A stretch of 38,624 bases of DNA from Clostridiales bacterium (GTDB taxonomy: Bacteria; Bacillota; Clostridia; Saccharofermentanales; Saccharofermentanaceae): positions 1 through 38,624 of the forward strand of contig JAGAXM010000021.1 in the NCBI GenBank assembly GCA_017940895.1, in the 5' to 3' direction. Below the pieces are notes generated by a model. It saw only the letters and a list, made by a program, of their open reading frames with translations, was not told the DNA's origin and did not search any database. Position 1 is the stretch's first letter. Each line of letters begins with the position of its first letter. Of the stretch, positions 16,885-25,172 are shown piece after piece. The position numbers and the translations under genes were made by a program.

Positions 16885-18108
16885 ATGAGTATTAATTTAA
16901 GAAGAAAGGTTGTCGGCTCGCTGATCGCATCTGCTGTCGCTATCAGCATGATTCCCGCTATGGCATTTGCTGACAGCACAACGATCAATGCCATGCCCAC
17001 CTCAGCAGTTAACGTTGATCAGGAGGGTCAGACTGTTACCACTGATACTAGAGGTGGAGGAGTCACTATCAGTGTTACAGGTTTAGGCAGTAACATCGGT
17101 AATAACTGGGGAATCGGTGTAGGTTATACGGAAGGCGGCGTATATACTTTCACGCTTGATGAGACTGCTTATCCTGACTACGCCATAACCAAGATTGAAA
17201 TTGGAATTGGCAATATGGCTAATTGTGAGTACAACAACGATAGTACTACAGGTTGGGACACCACAAAATTCTCTGCAAATTCGACTTTCACATGGGCAGG
17301 AACACCCACAAACAAGGTTTCTTTGGCCCTTACGGCAACAGGAGCGCAAGGTGATAATCATTATGTTAATCTCAGCTCCATTACTGTATATGTCGACATT
17401 CCTGTAAGTGCATTCAGCGTAGTTGATAGTGAAGACTCCACTTCAGGCTACATGTGTGTAGGCGATGAATTCCCTCTCTTCATCGATTATGATCCTGAGA
17501 CGACAACTTACGATATGACTAAGATTACTTGGTCCGTAAGCCCTGAAACAGAAGATGTCAGAGTTGAGGATTTAGGCGAAGGAGACTATATAGTTGTAGC
17601 GGATACTACCGGAGAATTTGTCATCACAGCTACAGTCACAGGTCACCCTGAGGTTACAGCAAGTTATACAGTAACCATAGCAGATGAGGTTGAGGTGTTA
17701 AGACTCTTCTACCCTGACACAGGCGAACACTTATACACAATTGATATGGGCGAGGCCGCTTATCTTGAAGAGCACGGTTGGTCAATCGAAGGTTCTGCAT
17801 GGACAACTCCTTCAATTTCCTCTATCGCTGTCTACAGACTTTTTAATGATAATAACGGAGAGCATTTGTACACTGCTGATGAAGGCGAAGCTGCTTATCT
17901 TGAGACTTTGGGTTGGAAAATAGAAGGTATCGCCTGGTATGCCCATGACGATACCGGTGTACCTGTATACAGAGTCTTCAATCCCAGTGCAACAACTAAC
18001 ACACACCTCATCACAGCAGATGAAGGCGAAATTGATCATCTTGTAAATGCGGGTTGGAAATTAGAAGGTGTCGCAATGTATGCTTGTCCTGATCCTGTGC
18101 TTAGGTAA
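16885..18108 (+). CDS. Secreted protein with Big-like domain and three DUF5648 repeats
   Basis: A 407-residue exported protein. Residues 1-29 are a signal peptide (basic start, hydrophobic core, cleavage after AMAFA). Residues 30-170 form an unrecognised beta-rich domain. Residues about 173-270 look like a bacterial Ig-like (Big) domain with ITWSVSPE and GEFVITATVTG. The C-terminus has three repeats of about 43 residues: LFYPDTGEHLYTIDMGEAAY, LFNDNNGEHLYTADEGEAAY and a variant VFNPSATTNTHLITADEGE, each followed by L...GW..EG.A. These are DUF5648 units, found on many Gram-positive surface proteins; a wall or carbohydrate contact role is inferred. It has its own promoter and is followed by a long hairpin, so it is probably monocistronic. 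The CAP protein at 20289-21662 carries the same repeats. Confidence 0.93.
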   Translation: MSINLRRKVVGSLIASAVAISMIPAMAFADSTTINAMPTSAVNVDQEGQTVTTDTRGGGVTISVTGLGSNIGNNWGIGVGYTEGGVYTFTLDETAYPDYAITKIEIGIGNMANCEYNNDSTTGWDTTKFSANSTFTWAGTPTNKVSLALTATGAQGDNHYVNLSSITVYVDIPVSAFSVVDSEDSTSGYMCVGDEFPLFIDYDPETTTYDMTKITWSVSPETEDVRVEDLGEGDYIVVADTTGEFVITATVTGHPEVTASYTVTIADEVEVLRLFYPDTGEHLYTIDMGEAAYLEEHGWSIEGSAWTTPSISSIAVYRLFNDNNGEHLYTADEGEAAYLETLGWKIEGIAWYAHDDTGVPVYRVFNPSATTNTHLITADEGEIDHLVNAGWKLEGVAMYACPDPVLR

Positions 18109-18148
18109 TCGTTAGATTCAGTGGCTTATATAAGCTCTCAAGCCTCAA

Positions 18149-18197
18149 GTGCAAATTAATAGGCTGTCTCGTCAAGAGGCAGCCTATTAATTTGCAC
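18149..18197 (+). terminator. Long hairpin, probable terminator
   Basis: An 18-base perfect inverted repeat (18149-18166 with 18180-18197) extends by four more pairs, one of them G-U, to a 22-pair stem with the 5-base loop GTCAA. It lies 40 bases after the stop of the DUF5648 gene. The T-run that follows is short (GTTTATA), so termination may be partial, letting some transcript enter the next gene. The length and perfection are also compatible with a small mobile repeat. Confidence 0.6.
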
Positions 18198-18217
18198 GTT
18201 TATAAGAGGAAAGATTA

Positions 18218-18246
18218 TTGTAACCGTTGCAGATAAATATTATATT
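18218..18246 (+). promoter_or_regulatory. Candidate promoter giving a leaderless start
   Basis: TTGTAA (18218-18223) and TATATT (18241-18246) are 17 bases apart. The -10 box ends 6 bases before the ATG at 18253, and no ribosome site lies between. If this is used, transcription would begin at or near the start codon. Confidence 0.35.
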
Positions 18247-18252
18247 TATTGC

Positions 18253-20190
18253 ATGGGTATCAACAGATCAGGAACTAAACGATTCTATTTCAGTATATTG
18301 GTAATAGTGTTAGCCGTTATCATTGCTGTCGGGTATTTCTTATCAGACGGCAAGTACAGCAGACTGCACACGGTGACCAGATTAGAAGAGGAAGCAGTCC
18401 TTGAGAGCGGCCAATTGTTCCAGACTGATCTTGTGTTCGATGATTCCGTAAGTCAGATAAATGCCATAACCGTTTACTTCAATACTTTCGGACGGGTAAA
18501 CGTGGGGCAGCTGGATGTTACTGTTTATGAGGACAGCGCTGTTGTTCAAGAGTTCTCTTATAATTCATACGACATCGGTATCGACGGAGCTTTGAAGCTC
18601 AAGCAGGAAGATGTATTAACGATCGATCCTGAGTCACATTATTCGCTTTCATGTAATTATGTATATTCAGGTAACAATGCAGTCGCTATCCAGCGGGCAG
18701 AAGCAAGCGGCATCGAATCGTCGAGACTTCAGAGAGCATGCATCAGCATCATAGTTCTGGCACTTGGAGCAGCGATCGCTTTCTGTATTAGCGAGAACAA
18801 CCTCACGGATTCTTTGACTAACACCAAGCTGATACCTGTATCGCTGCCGTTATTATTGCTGTATTCATTCTTCTTTCAGCACGGAGACGGATATACGATT
18901 ACCAAGTGGGGAGTTCAGTTCCTTGATTGTATGTTCTCAGGTGACCTGAGGCACTATGCAGACGTAATGTTAGAAGCGAACGGAATTCAATATACATCTA
19001 ACTACGATATCCTGAATAACTTCATCACGGCGGTGTCGATACTCCCTGTTTATCTTGTAAAGCGGATTACGGGATTCAACTACGGCGCATACAATATGCT
19101 CATATTTGATGAGTTTAGGAAACTGGTTCTTATCCTGGCAGTAATGATCACTTCGAAGTACATAAACAAGATCGTGATCTCACTTGGCGGCTCTGTACGC
19201 GCGGCCAACACCGCTTCCCTTCTGTATCTTCTGTCCCCTGTGCTTCTGTACTGCAATATCGGCATGGGACAGATAGATTGCTTTTGTGTTCTGTTCATGG
19301 CTTTGTTCTTCAATAGCTATATCAACGACAAGAAGTGTTACGCTATGCTATTTCTTAGCATAGCGATACTAATCAAGTCATTCCCGTTGTTGTTTGTCCT
19401 GATACCGTTAGTTTGTATCTCGATCAACAAGCGCAGAATTCCTAAACTTAATATGCTCTCTTGCCTGCTGGTTCCCTGGATAATCTCGTGGATCTTGTCA
19501 ACAGTCATCTTCATCGATTACAGCAAGATCAGCAGTCTCTCAGAAAGAACCTGGGGGCATGCCGGAATGCTCTTCAATGTGACATGGGCACACTCATCTT
19601 TGTTCATGACAGTTTTTGTTGTTCTCTGCTTTGTACTGCTGTTCTCCAACAAAGCACGTGAAGCTGACAGCAAGAAGCTGCTTCTTATCAGCAGCTGTGT
19701 GGTGATCATCGATCTTACCTTCTTCGTGGAAGAGAATCCCCAGTGGTTCATCTATGCTCTGTTTATCATGTTGATCACGATACCTCTGTGTCACGGAATC
19801 TATAAGCCGGTGGCATGTGTGATCTGTTATTCATTGGCCGGATTGGTCTACTCTTTCTCCGCCTTCTATACACAAGTGGATCTCAATATGGTATATCAGA
19901 GCATCCTCGGAAATTACTTTGATTTTGGCATCAGAACAAGCTATATGTCAGTGTTTAATCACTTGATGCCGAATCTTGCGCCCTACATGCCTCAGGCTTC
20001 CAAGACGGTCATGGCAGGTATGGTACTGTTGTCTCTATATTGGTTCTACGAGAGCAAGAAATCGAAGCAGGATGTTGTTACTGAAGATCAGGGGGCATTG
20101 ATCCCCTGGTGCATCAAGGGACTGATGATATTCGATGTTGCTTTTGTTCTGGTAACTGTGGTCTTATTCTTCGGCGTAATAGTAATCTGA
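18253..20190 (+). CDS. Polytopic membrane protein, probable GT-C glycosyltransferase
   Basis: A 645-residue membrane protein. One N-terminal membrane anchor (about 12-30) is followed by an extracytoplasmic beta-rich domain of about 120 residues. About ten more membrane segments run from residue 155 to the end. The loop after the second anchor (FFQHGDGYTITKWGVQFLDC and TSNYDILNNF) has the acidic residues expected near a GT-C active site, and NPQWFIYALFIMLI resembles the HPQW-type segment of GT87-like mannosyltransferases. Likely role: transfer of a polyprenyl-linked sugar outside the membrane, possibly the product of the DPM1-like enzyme. The start lacks a ribosome site. Family placement is by pattern only. 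Confidence 0.8.
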   Translation: MGINRSGTKRFYFSILVIVLAVIIAVGYFLSDGKYSRLHTVTRLEEEAVLESGQLFQTDLVFDDSVSQINAITVYFNTFGRVNVGQLDVTVYEDSAVVQEFSYNSYDIGIDGALKLKQEDVLTIDPESHYSLSCNYVYSGNNAVAIQRAEASGIESSRLQRACISIIVLALGAAIAFCISENNLTDSLTNTKLIPVSLPLLLLYSFFFQHGDGYTITKWGVQFLDCMFSGDLRHYADVMLEANGIQYTSNYDILNNFITAVSILPVYLVKRITGFNYGAYNMLIFDEFRKLVLILAVMITSKYINKIVISLGGSVRAANTASLLYLLSPVLLYCNIGMGQIDCFCVLFMALFFNSYINDKKCYAMLFLSIAILIKSFPLLFVLIPLVCISINKRRIPKLNMLSCLLVPWIISWILSTVIFIDYSKISSLSERTWGHAGMLFNVTWAHSSLFMTVFVVLCFVLLFSNKAREADSKKLLLISSCVVIIDLTFFVEENPQWFIYALFIMLITIPLCHGIYKPVACVICYSLAGLVYSFSAFYTQVDLNMVYQSILGNYFDFGIRTSYMSVFNHLMPNLAPYMPQASKTVMAGMVLLSLYWFYESKKSKQDVVTEDQGALIPWCIKGLMIFDVAFVLVTVVLFFGVIVI

Positions 20191-20215
20191 ATATAGCAAC
20201 TATTCAAAAACATAA

Positions 20216-20270
20216 ATGAGTACGATTAGCAAGAGAAATCAAGCCATTGATGTATTAAGGACAACCTTTT
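20216..20270 (+). pseudogene. Possible 5' remnant of an acyltransferase-3 gene
   Basis: An ATG at 20216 opens a frame reading MSTISKRNQAIDVLRT, which resembles the N-terminus of membrane acyltransferases (family 3), where a conserved R..xxDxLR leads into the first helix. After LRT the frame becomes TFFVGKI and enters the end of the convergent CAP gene, where it stops. No ribosome site is visible. It looks like the first 16 or so codons of a gene whose remainder was lost by recombination. The match is short and could be chance. Confidence 0.3.
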
Positions 20271-20288
20271 TTGTTGGAAAGATTCTTA

Positions 20289-21662
20289 TTACGCGCCATA
20301 AAAGGCGACACCTTCATAGTTCCAACCGATGGAATCAAGCCAATCGCGCTCTCCGACATCAGTAGTAAAGTGATGATTATTCGTTACTTCGTTGGGATTA
20401 AACAGTCTGTATATGGGAACGGTTCTATTATCATCTGAATAGAAAGCTCTGCCCTCATTAGTCCAACCCCTATCAGTGAGATATGCTATCTCTCCTACAT
20501 CCGCTATGTAGAGATGTTCACCGTTACCTTCATTATAAAGCCTGTAAACAGGTGTGTCGGATGTAGTGGGAGCTATCCATCCGACTCCCTCATAGTTCCA
20601 GCCGACAGAAACCAGATAATCACGCTCACCTGCATCTGCCGTATATAAATGCTCTCCGTTGCCCTCGTTATACATGCGGTACATCGGCGCACCATTTAGA
20701 ACCGACACCGTCTTAACGTACGTAAGACCGCCGCACGTGAATGTCACCGTAGCAGTTCCGACATTTCCGCCTGTCATGGTGCCGTCGCCTGCCACTGTCA
20801 GGGCTGACGGATTCGAAGAAGTCCAAGTGCCGCCGCCCACATACTTCATGCCGGAAATGGTAAAAGACCTTCCCCAATAATCAACAGCCGAGAAATCAAA
20901 CGTACCGAAGAACTTGCCCGTGCCGCCGTTATACTGACAGACCGAGTCACCGGTAAAACTCAAGGATGTAATATAACTTGCGCTAACTTCGGTGTACTGT
21001 CCCGAATACTGGGATACGTCGATCTTAGTCTGGTTGAGATCCGAACTTGATCTGCAAAACTCACCCGCAGCACAGCCGTTAAAACACGAAACACCGCAGT
21101 AAGTATTGGAAGGATTGATCATCGCAGTATAGTGTCCTGTGACTGCGCCGGAAGTCTGATTGATCCAATCGTTTTTCTCAGAGTACCAACCTCCGATGCC
21201 GTTCAGAAGCCCGCCGTACCACGCAAGAACCTCGTTAAAGCTGTCGACTCCGTAGCGCGCACTCCAGCATGAGGTACCGTCGGGACGCACATGAGCCATC
21301 ACGATCGAACCCTCCGCCGCACGCAGCATCGCCATCTGCTCAAGCTCGTACGACCACTTGATCGGAACATAATCGTCCAGAGTAAGATTACGGTTCGGGT
21401 TACGCGGGTCTCTTATTCCCTGCTCACACGCCTCATACCTGTACGCGTTGATCTTGTTGAGGATCTGATCGACAGAAACCGGGTCGAACGTGCCCTCGAT
21501 CACGGTCCTTATCTTATCGGCACTATACGTACTAGTGTTGTACGCATGGATATTCCCTGCCGCTAATACATCACGGCTTCCCGCGAAAGGCAACAGCGCT
21601 ACTACGGTTACCGCCGCTGCTATCATACCTGCCACGCTGCGAAAATGCTTTCTCAAGAACAT
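20289..21662 (-). CDS. Secreted CAP-domain protein with Big-like domain and three DUF5648 repeats
   Basis: A 457-residue exported protein starting at the ATG at 21662, which has AGGAGG 7 bases upstream; the longer frame from 21680 lacks this. Residues 1-36 are a signal peptide (cleavage near VLAAG). Residues 55-200 form a CAP/SCP domain: ILNKINAYRYEA, IKWSYELEQMAMLRAAEGS, MAHVRPDG, FNEVLAWYG, GWYSEKNDWIN and TGHYTAMINP, preserving the His/Glu cavity residues. A Big-like segment follows (LTVAGDGTMTGGNVGTATVT). Three C-terminal DUF5648 repeats (NEGNGEHLYTADAGE, NEGNGEHLYIADVGE, and variant NPNEVTNNHHFTTDVGE) end the protein. Cysteines cluster in NTYCGVSCFNGCAAGEFC. It is the last gene of the Wzx/Wzy operon, so its dose is tied to the glycan. 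CAP function in bacteria is mostly unknown. Confidence 0.93.
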   Translation of the reverse strand: MFLRKHFRSVAGMIAAAVTVVALLPFAGSRDVLAAGNIHAYNTSTYSADKIRTVIEGTFDPVSVDQILNKINAYRYEACEQGIRDPRNPNRNLTLDDYVPIKWSYELEQMAMLRAAEGSIVMAHVRPDGTSCWSARYGVDSFNEVLAWYGGLLNGIGGWYSEKNDWINQTSGAVTGHYTAMINPSNTYCGVSCFNGCAAGEFCRSSSDLNQTKIDVSQYSGQYTEVSASYITSLSFTGDSVCQYNGGTGKFFGTFDFSAVDYWGRSFTISGMKYVGGGTWTSSNPSALTVAGDGTMTGGNVGTATVTFTCGGLTYVKTVSVLNGAPMYRMYNEGNGEHLYTADAGERDYLVSVGWNYEGVGWIAPTTSDTPVYRLYNEGNGEHLYIADVGEIAYLTDRGWTNEGRAFYSDDNRTVPIYRLFNPNEVTNNHHFTTDVGERDWLDSIGWNYEGVAFYGA

Positions 21663-21676
21663 AACAAACCTCCTTC

Positions 21677-22993
21677 TCAATTAAACCCGAAACTGTTAGG
21701 GGCAGTCTCAAATTCATACGTAGTGATACCGTTGTCACGGCACTGCGCTATCAGGTCACGCACGGGGTAATTCTCTGTTTGCGTAAGCCACGCGGGGCCG
21801 TCAAAGAGGACGACCTGCGCTCCCACCTGCTCATAGAACTCGTACGGTACCGTGTTATTACCGTGGTGAGCCGCCTGAACATATTCTGCGTCCATGGCGT
21901 CACCGTACATATCAAGTATCTGCATACCGAGATCATAACGGATATCCGCGCAGAACAGAATGCTGTCGTCGTCACCTGTGATCTTAAACACCAGCGACGT
22001 GTTATTCGCCACATCGGGATTACCCGTATCAACAACCATCTGATCGTAAGCATTAAAGACATCTATCTGCAGCCCGTCGATCTCGAACTCATCACCTCGG
22101 CAAAGATAATGTATCCTGTCGTCACCCTCAGTCTGCGCGAGGAATGTCTCATACACCCACGGAGTCTCCCACGGGCGGTCAACCGCGAACCCCAGATAGT
22201 AATCATAATCCATGGGCGACGCATAAACCTGACCTATCTCAATGCCGTCAGGATCATTATAAATCGCATTGAATACCGAGGCGTGATCCTCATCATAATG
22301 AGTAATGAACCAGTGATCCACAGTCCCGCCGAACAGCCCGATCACAGACCTCACCTGCTCCGTATTCGCATCCCAGCCGCCGTCCACAACGACCAAAGTA
22401 CCGTCGTCGTTGTTAAGCAGCGTATAGAACATAGCCTGATTGCCGGAATCATCGGTAAATTCCGTCAGAGTCCATTTCGAGCTTTTATAATCCTCATTGA
22501 TCTCGATCCTGATCTCGATCGCTTCTATAACACGGTGCTCTTCAGGAGCGCCTGCCAAAGCTCCGTTGCTGACCCAGTCCTGCCAATCCTCTCCTACGAC
22601 GGCAACCCTGTAGTAAACGTCATACATAAAGGCATCCTTGCCGTAGAACATGATCTGGATCGTATCGATACCGTAGTACTGCTCGTATGCCATCTCGGTC
22701 TCGGAAGGCGACCACTGACACCAGCCTGCATCCTGAATGTGAGTCCTGTACGCGATGGAGATATCTTTCCCTTCCGGCGCGTCGAAAACCAACTCATAGC
22801 TCTCTATATACTTACCTGAGTCTTTCTGCCCTATCGTGATAACTGAGTCTTCTGTAACGCATTGGGAATCAGCTGCATCACCGGATAATCTGTAATTTGC
22901 GGACAGACCTGCATCGTAATTCCCTTTGCCGGAACATGCCATAACGGACAACCCGACCGACAGTATCAATGCAAGAGGAATTATCCTCTTCAT
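21677..22993 (-). CDS. Lipoprotein with ChW-like repeats and ComEC/Pce-like metallo-beta-lactamase domain
   Basis: A 438-residue exported lipoprotein. LSVMAC puts the lipid-modified Cys at residue 20. Residues about 60-165 hold two ChW-like units: one around RTHIQDAGWCQW, the other around YRVAVVGEDWQDWVSNGALAG, ending in RVIEAIEIRI. Residues about 180-430 are a metallo-beta-lactamase fold: VVVDGG, metal motif THYDEDH (231-237, the H-x-D-x-D-H form of ComEC), ADI with Asp350, and AAHHGNN with His376/377. All expected ligands are present, so it should be an active hydrolase at the outer membrane face, perhaps a phosphodiesterase like pneumococcal Pce. Substrate is unknown; the location suggests the glycan made here. 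AGGAAGG precedes the start; the ATG overlaps the DUF4422 stop. Confidence 0.88.
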   Translation of the reverse strand: MKRIIPLALILSVGLSVMACSGKGNYDAGLSANYRLSGDAADSQCVTEDSVITIGQKDSGKYIESYELVFDAPEGKDISIAYRTHIQDAGWCQWSPSETEMAYEQYYGIDTIQIMFYGKDAFMYDVYYRVAVVGEDWQDWVSNGALAGAPEEHRVIEAIEIRIEINEDYKSSKWTLTEFTDDSGNQAMFYTLLNNDDGTLVVVDGGWDANTEQVRSVIGLFGGTVDHWFITHYDEDHASVFNAIYNDPDGIEIGQVYASPMDYDYYLGFAVDRPWETPWVYETFLAQTEGDDRIHYLCRGDEFEIDGLQIDVFNAYDQMVVDTGNPDVANNTSLVFKITGDDDSILFCADIRYDLGMQILDMYGDAMDAEYVQAAHHGNNTVPYEFYEQVGAQVVLFDGPAWLTQTENYPVRDLIAQCRDNGITTYEFETAPNSFGFN

Positions 22994-23766
22994 GTCGCGC
23001 CTTCCTCTTTTTTGCCGATGAACTTTCGCTTAAGGAAACGTCCGCCCTTTACTATCCAATTCTGTTTCTCCATGTACTGGACGGGCAGCTCGATATAAGA
23101 ATATTTATTAGTCTGAACCCATACATCAATCAGTCTCTCGCTTACGAATCCGAAGACTCTCTTGTCGTAGTCCGAATAGGATGATATATCCAGTCTGTTC
23201 TCGAGCTCGAACAGAATATCAAAGAGCCACTCCATATACTTGTCGTAGTATTCTCTCTTCATGATGAACATGTTGAATCTGTGACCCTTGGTGCTGTTCA
23301 TCAACTTATCATACTCAGAGATATACTCGGGATACTTCTCACTTATGATATCTCTCGTATAGTCCAGATCTTCCTTGTGGTGGGCATGTACATACTGACT
23401 GTATGAAGTCTCTATGTAGTAGTTTCTGGGTTTCGGCAGAATGATGTCATTTGAATCAAGCAGCGACTCGATATACTCGCGGCTTGCCACCCTGCTCCAC
23501 TTATCCCCTGCATGATTCATTATGAAATGACGTCTGTAGTGGGTAAGTCCGATGTAATCCGCTTCAAGATTTTTCCATGCCCAGTATAATGCCGTAAGCT
23601 CACAGTAATGCGGGTTCTTCTGCGAGATATTCTCGCCTTCATCATCCTTAACAAAACCCAGATCAACGCTGTTATTCTGTGCGCCTACCTGGATCGGAAG
23701 ATAGATGTCATCTTCCGGCATTTGAGCTGATTTATGTGTTGCAACAAGTATTACTATATTCTTCAT
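22990..23766 (-). CDS. DUF4422 capsule-type glycosyltransferase
   Basis: A 258-residue cytoplasmic protein of the DUF4422 family, common in capsule and exopolysaccharide loci. It opens with IVILVATHKSAQMPEDDIY and has the family hallmarks QVGAQNNS, NPHYCELTALYWAWKN and YIGLTHYRRHF. DUF4422 proteins are regarded as glycosyltransferases, though chemistry is rarely shown. It follows the phosphoglycosyltransferase by 8 bases, so it may add the second sugar to the lipid-linked starter. The ribosome site is weak. Confidence 0.92.
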   Translation of the reverse strand: MKNIVILVATHKSAQMPEDDIYLPIQVGAQNNSVDLGFVKDDEGENISQKNPHYCELTALYWAWKNLEADYIGLTHYRRHFIMNHAGDKWSRVASREYIESLLDSNDIILPKPRNYYIETSYSQYVHAHHKEDLDYTRDIISEKYPEYISEYDKLMNSTKGHRFNMFIMKREYYDKYMEWLFDILFELENRLDISSYSDYDKRVFGFVSERLIDVWVQTNKYSYIELPVQYMEKQNWIVKGGRFLKRKFIGKKEEGAT

Positions 23767-23774
23767 ATCGGTTC

Positions 23775-25172
23775 TTACTTTAAGATATTCTCGCTGTTTG
23801 CCATCTTGCCGCCGAAGACGGTATCAAAGATGATCATGATATCAAGCAACAGCGTCCAATGCTCAATATACCATATATCGTGCTCTATTCTCTCCTTGAT
23901 GTCGGTATCGCCTCTTAATCCGTGGATCTGAGCCCAGCCTGTGCATCCCGGACGCACCTGCTGTCTTACAAGGTACAGCGGGATCTCATCCTTGAAATGA
24001 GAAACGTGGAAAGGGATCTCGGGACGGGGACCCACAAGACTCATGTCGCCTATAAGGACGTTAAAAAACTGAGGCAGCTCATCAAGGCTGTACTTTCTTA
24101 TGAACGAGCCGAACTTTGTTTTACGCGGGTCATTATCGGTACTCCATGCCGTGGAAGACTCCACGTTGACACGCATCGACCTGAACTTGTACATGTTGAA
24201 AGTCTTCTTGTTAAGACCTACTCTCTCCTGCTTGAAAAGGACAGGTCCCGGGCTCGAAAGCTTAACGCCGATCGCGCAGAAGATGAGCACGGGTGACGAG
24301 AGGATAATAAGAATCAGACTTCCGACAATATCGAATGTCCTCTTAATGATGGCATTGCCGAGATAATCGAAAGGAGTCTCGCGGACATTGATAAGCTTGC
24401 ACTTACCGACATTATCAATGGTGGCGTTATGCGGAAGGTAATCGTTAAAGACGGGAATGATCGAGAATCTTGTACCGCATTTATCGCACACGGACATGAT
24501 CATGCTCATCTTATCGATCTCACTCGCCTCGATCGCGACGACAGCCTCGTACTTCTCCGAATCCATGAGGACGGTCTCAAGACAATCGAAATCACCCAGA
24601 TACTCGCACCCGATCGCAGGATTACGTTCCTTCGCCACGTAGCCGTCTATGCAGATACCGAGATATGTCTTCTTCTTGATTTCTTCGTAGTATCTCATGG
24701 CAAGACGGGAGCCGCCGATCAGGACAACATGTGTGATACCGACGCCCTTATTATGACGCTCCTTACGCACCAGGACAGAGACCGCTCGCTTGGTCGAGAG
24801 GAAAAGGACGCAGATGAAGAAATTGATCAGCATCGCAAGTCTAGATACGTGCTCCAGGTACGATATATAGAACACCGCCAGGAACAACGCACTCGAGAAC
24901 ATATTCGCCCCGATGATCCTTCCGACGGACTTTCCTATCTGATAACGGTTATCGTATTTATACGTCTTAAGGATATAAAGCAAAAAGATGATCGCCACGG
25001 CATAAGCCGAAGCAATTCCGATATTATAGTAGCCCTTGGAATAGATATTACTGTCATTACCGTTCAGGATACTGAAACGGATGTAATTGGACAATAAGTA
25101 CGAGAGGACAACAAGAATAAAGTCCAAAGTTACTGATACTATTGTCTTAAATCGCTCATTCTTACTTATCAT
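23775..25172 (-). CDS. Initiating undecaprenyl-phosphate glycosylphosphotransferase (WbaP/EpsL type)
   Basis: A 465-residue membrane protein that starts the repeat unit by moving a phosphosugar from a nucleotide donor to undecaprenyl phosphate. The N-terminal part has four to five membrane segments (about 10-125), then a nucleotide-fold domain with THVVLIGGSRLAMRYYEEI. Residues about 270-465 are the bacterial sugar transferase domain: KRTFDIVGS with its membrane hairpin, GPVLFKQERVG, FNMYKFRSM, LDELPQFFNVL, GDMSLVGPRPE and RPGCTGWAQIHG. All motifs look intact, and length matches the long WbaP-like class. The donor sugar cannot be read. It overlaps the upstream gene as ATGA and lies in the middle of the operon rather than first. 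Confidence 0.96.
   Translation of the reverse strand: MISKNERFKTIVSVTLDFILVVLSYLLSNYIRFSILNGNDSNIYSKGYYNIGIASAYAVAIIFLLYILKTYKYDNRYQIGKSVGRIIGANMFSSALFLAVFYISYLEHVSRLAMLINFFICVLFLSTKRAVSVLVRKERHNKGVGITHVVLIGGSRLAMRYYEEIKKKTYLGICIDGYVAKERNPAIGCEYLGDFDCLETVLMDSEKYEAVVAIEASEIDKMSMIMSVCDKCGTRFSIIPVFNDYLPHNATIDNVGKCKLINVRETPFDYLGNAIIKRTFDIVGSLILIILSSPVLIFCAIGVKLSSPGPVLFKQERVGLNKKTFNMYKFRSMRVNVESSTAWSTDNDPRKTKFGSFIRKYSLDELPQFFNVLIGDMSLVGPRPEIPFHVSHFKDEIPLYLVRQQVRPGCTGWAQIHGLRGDTDIKERIEHDIWYIEHWTLLLDIMIIFDTVFGGKMANSENILK

Noticed and set aside
21779..22819. 346-codon plus-strand open frame opposite the MBL lipoprotein
   Set aside because: The opposite strand codes for a protein with signal peptide, lipobox and catalytic motifs; this frame has no ribosome site or domain.
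24429..25097. 222-codon plus-strand open frame opposite the phosphoglycosyltransferase
   Set aside because: Shadow of a strongly conserved gene; composition rich in D, H and R is typical of antisense frames.
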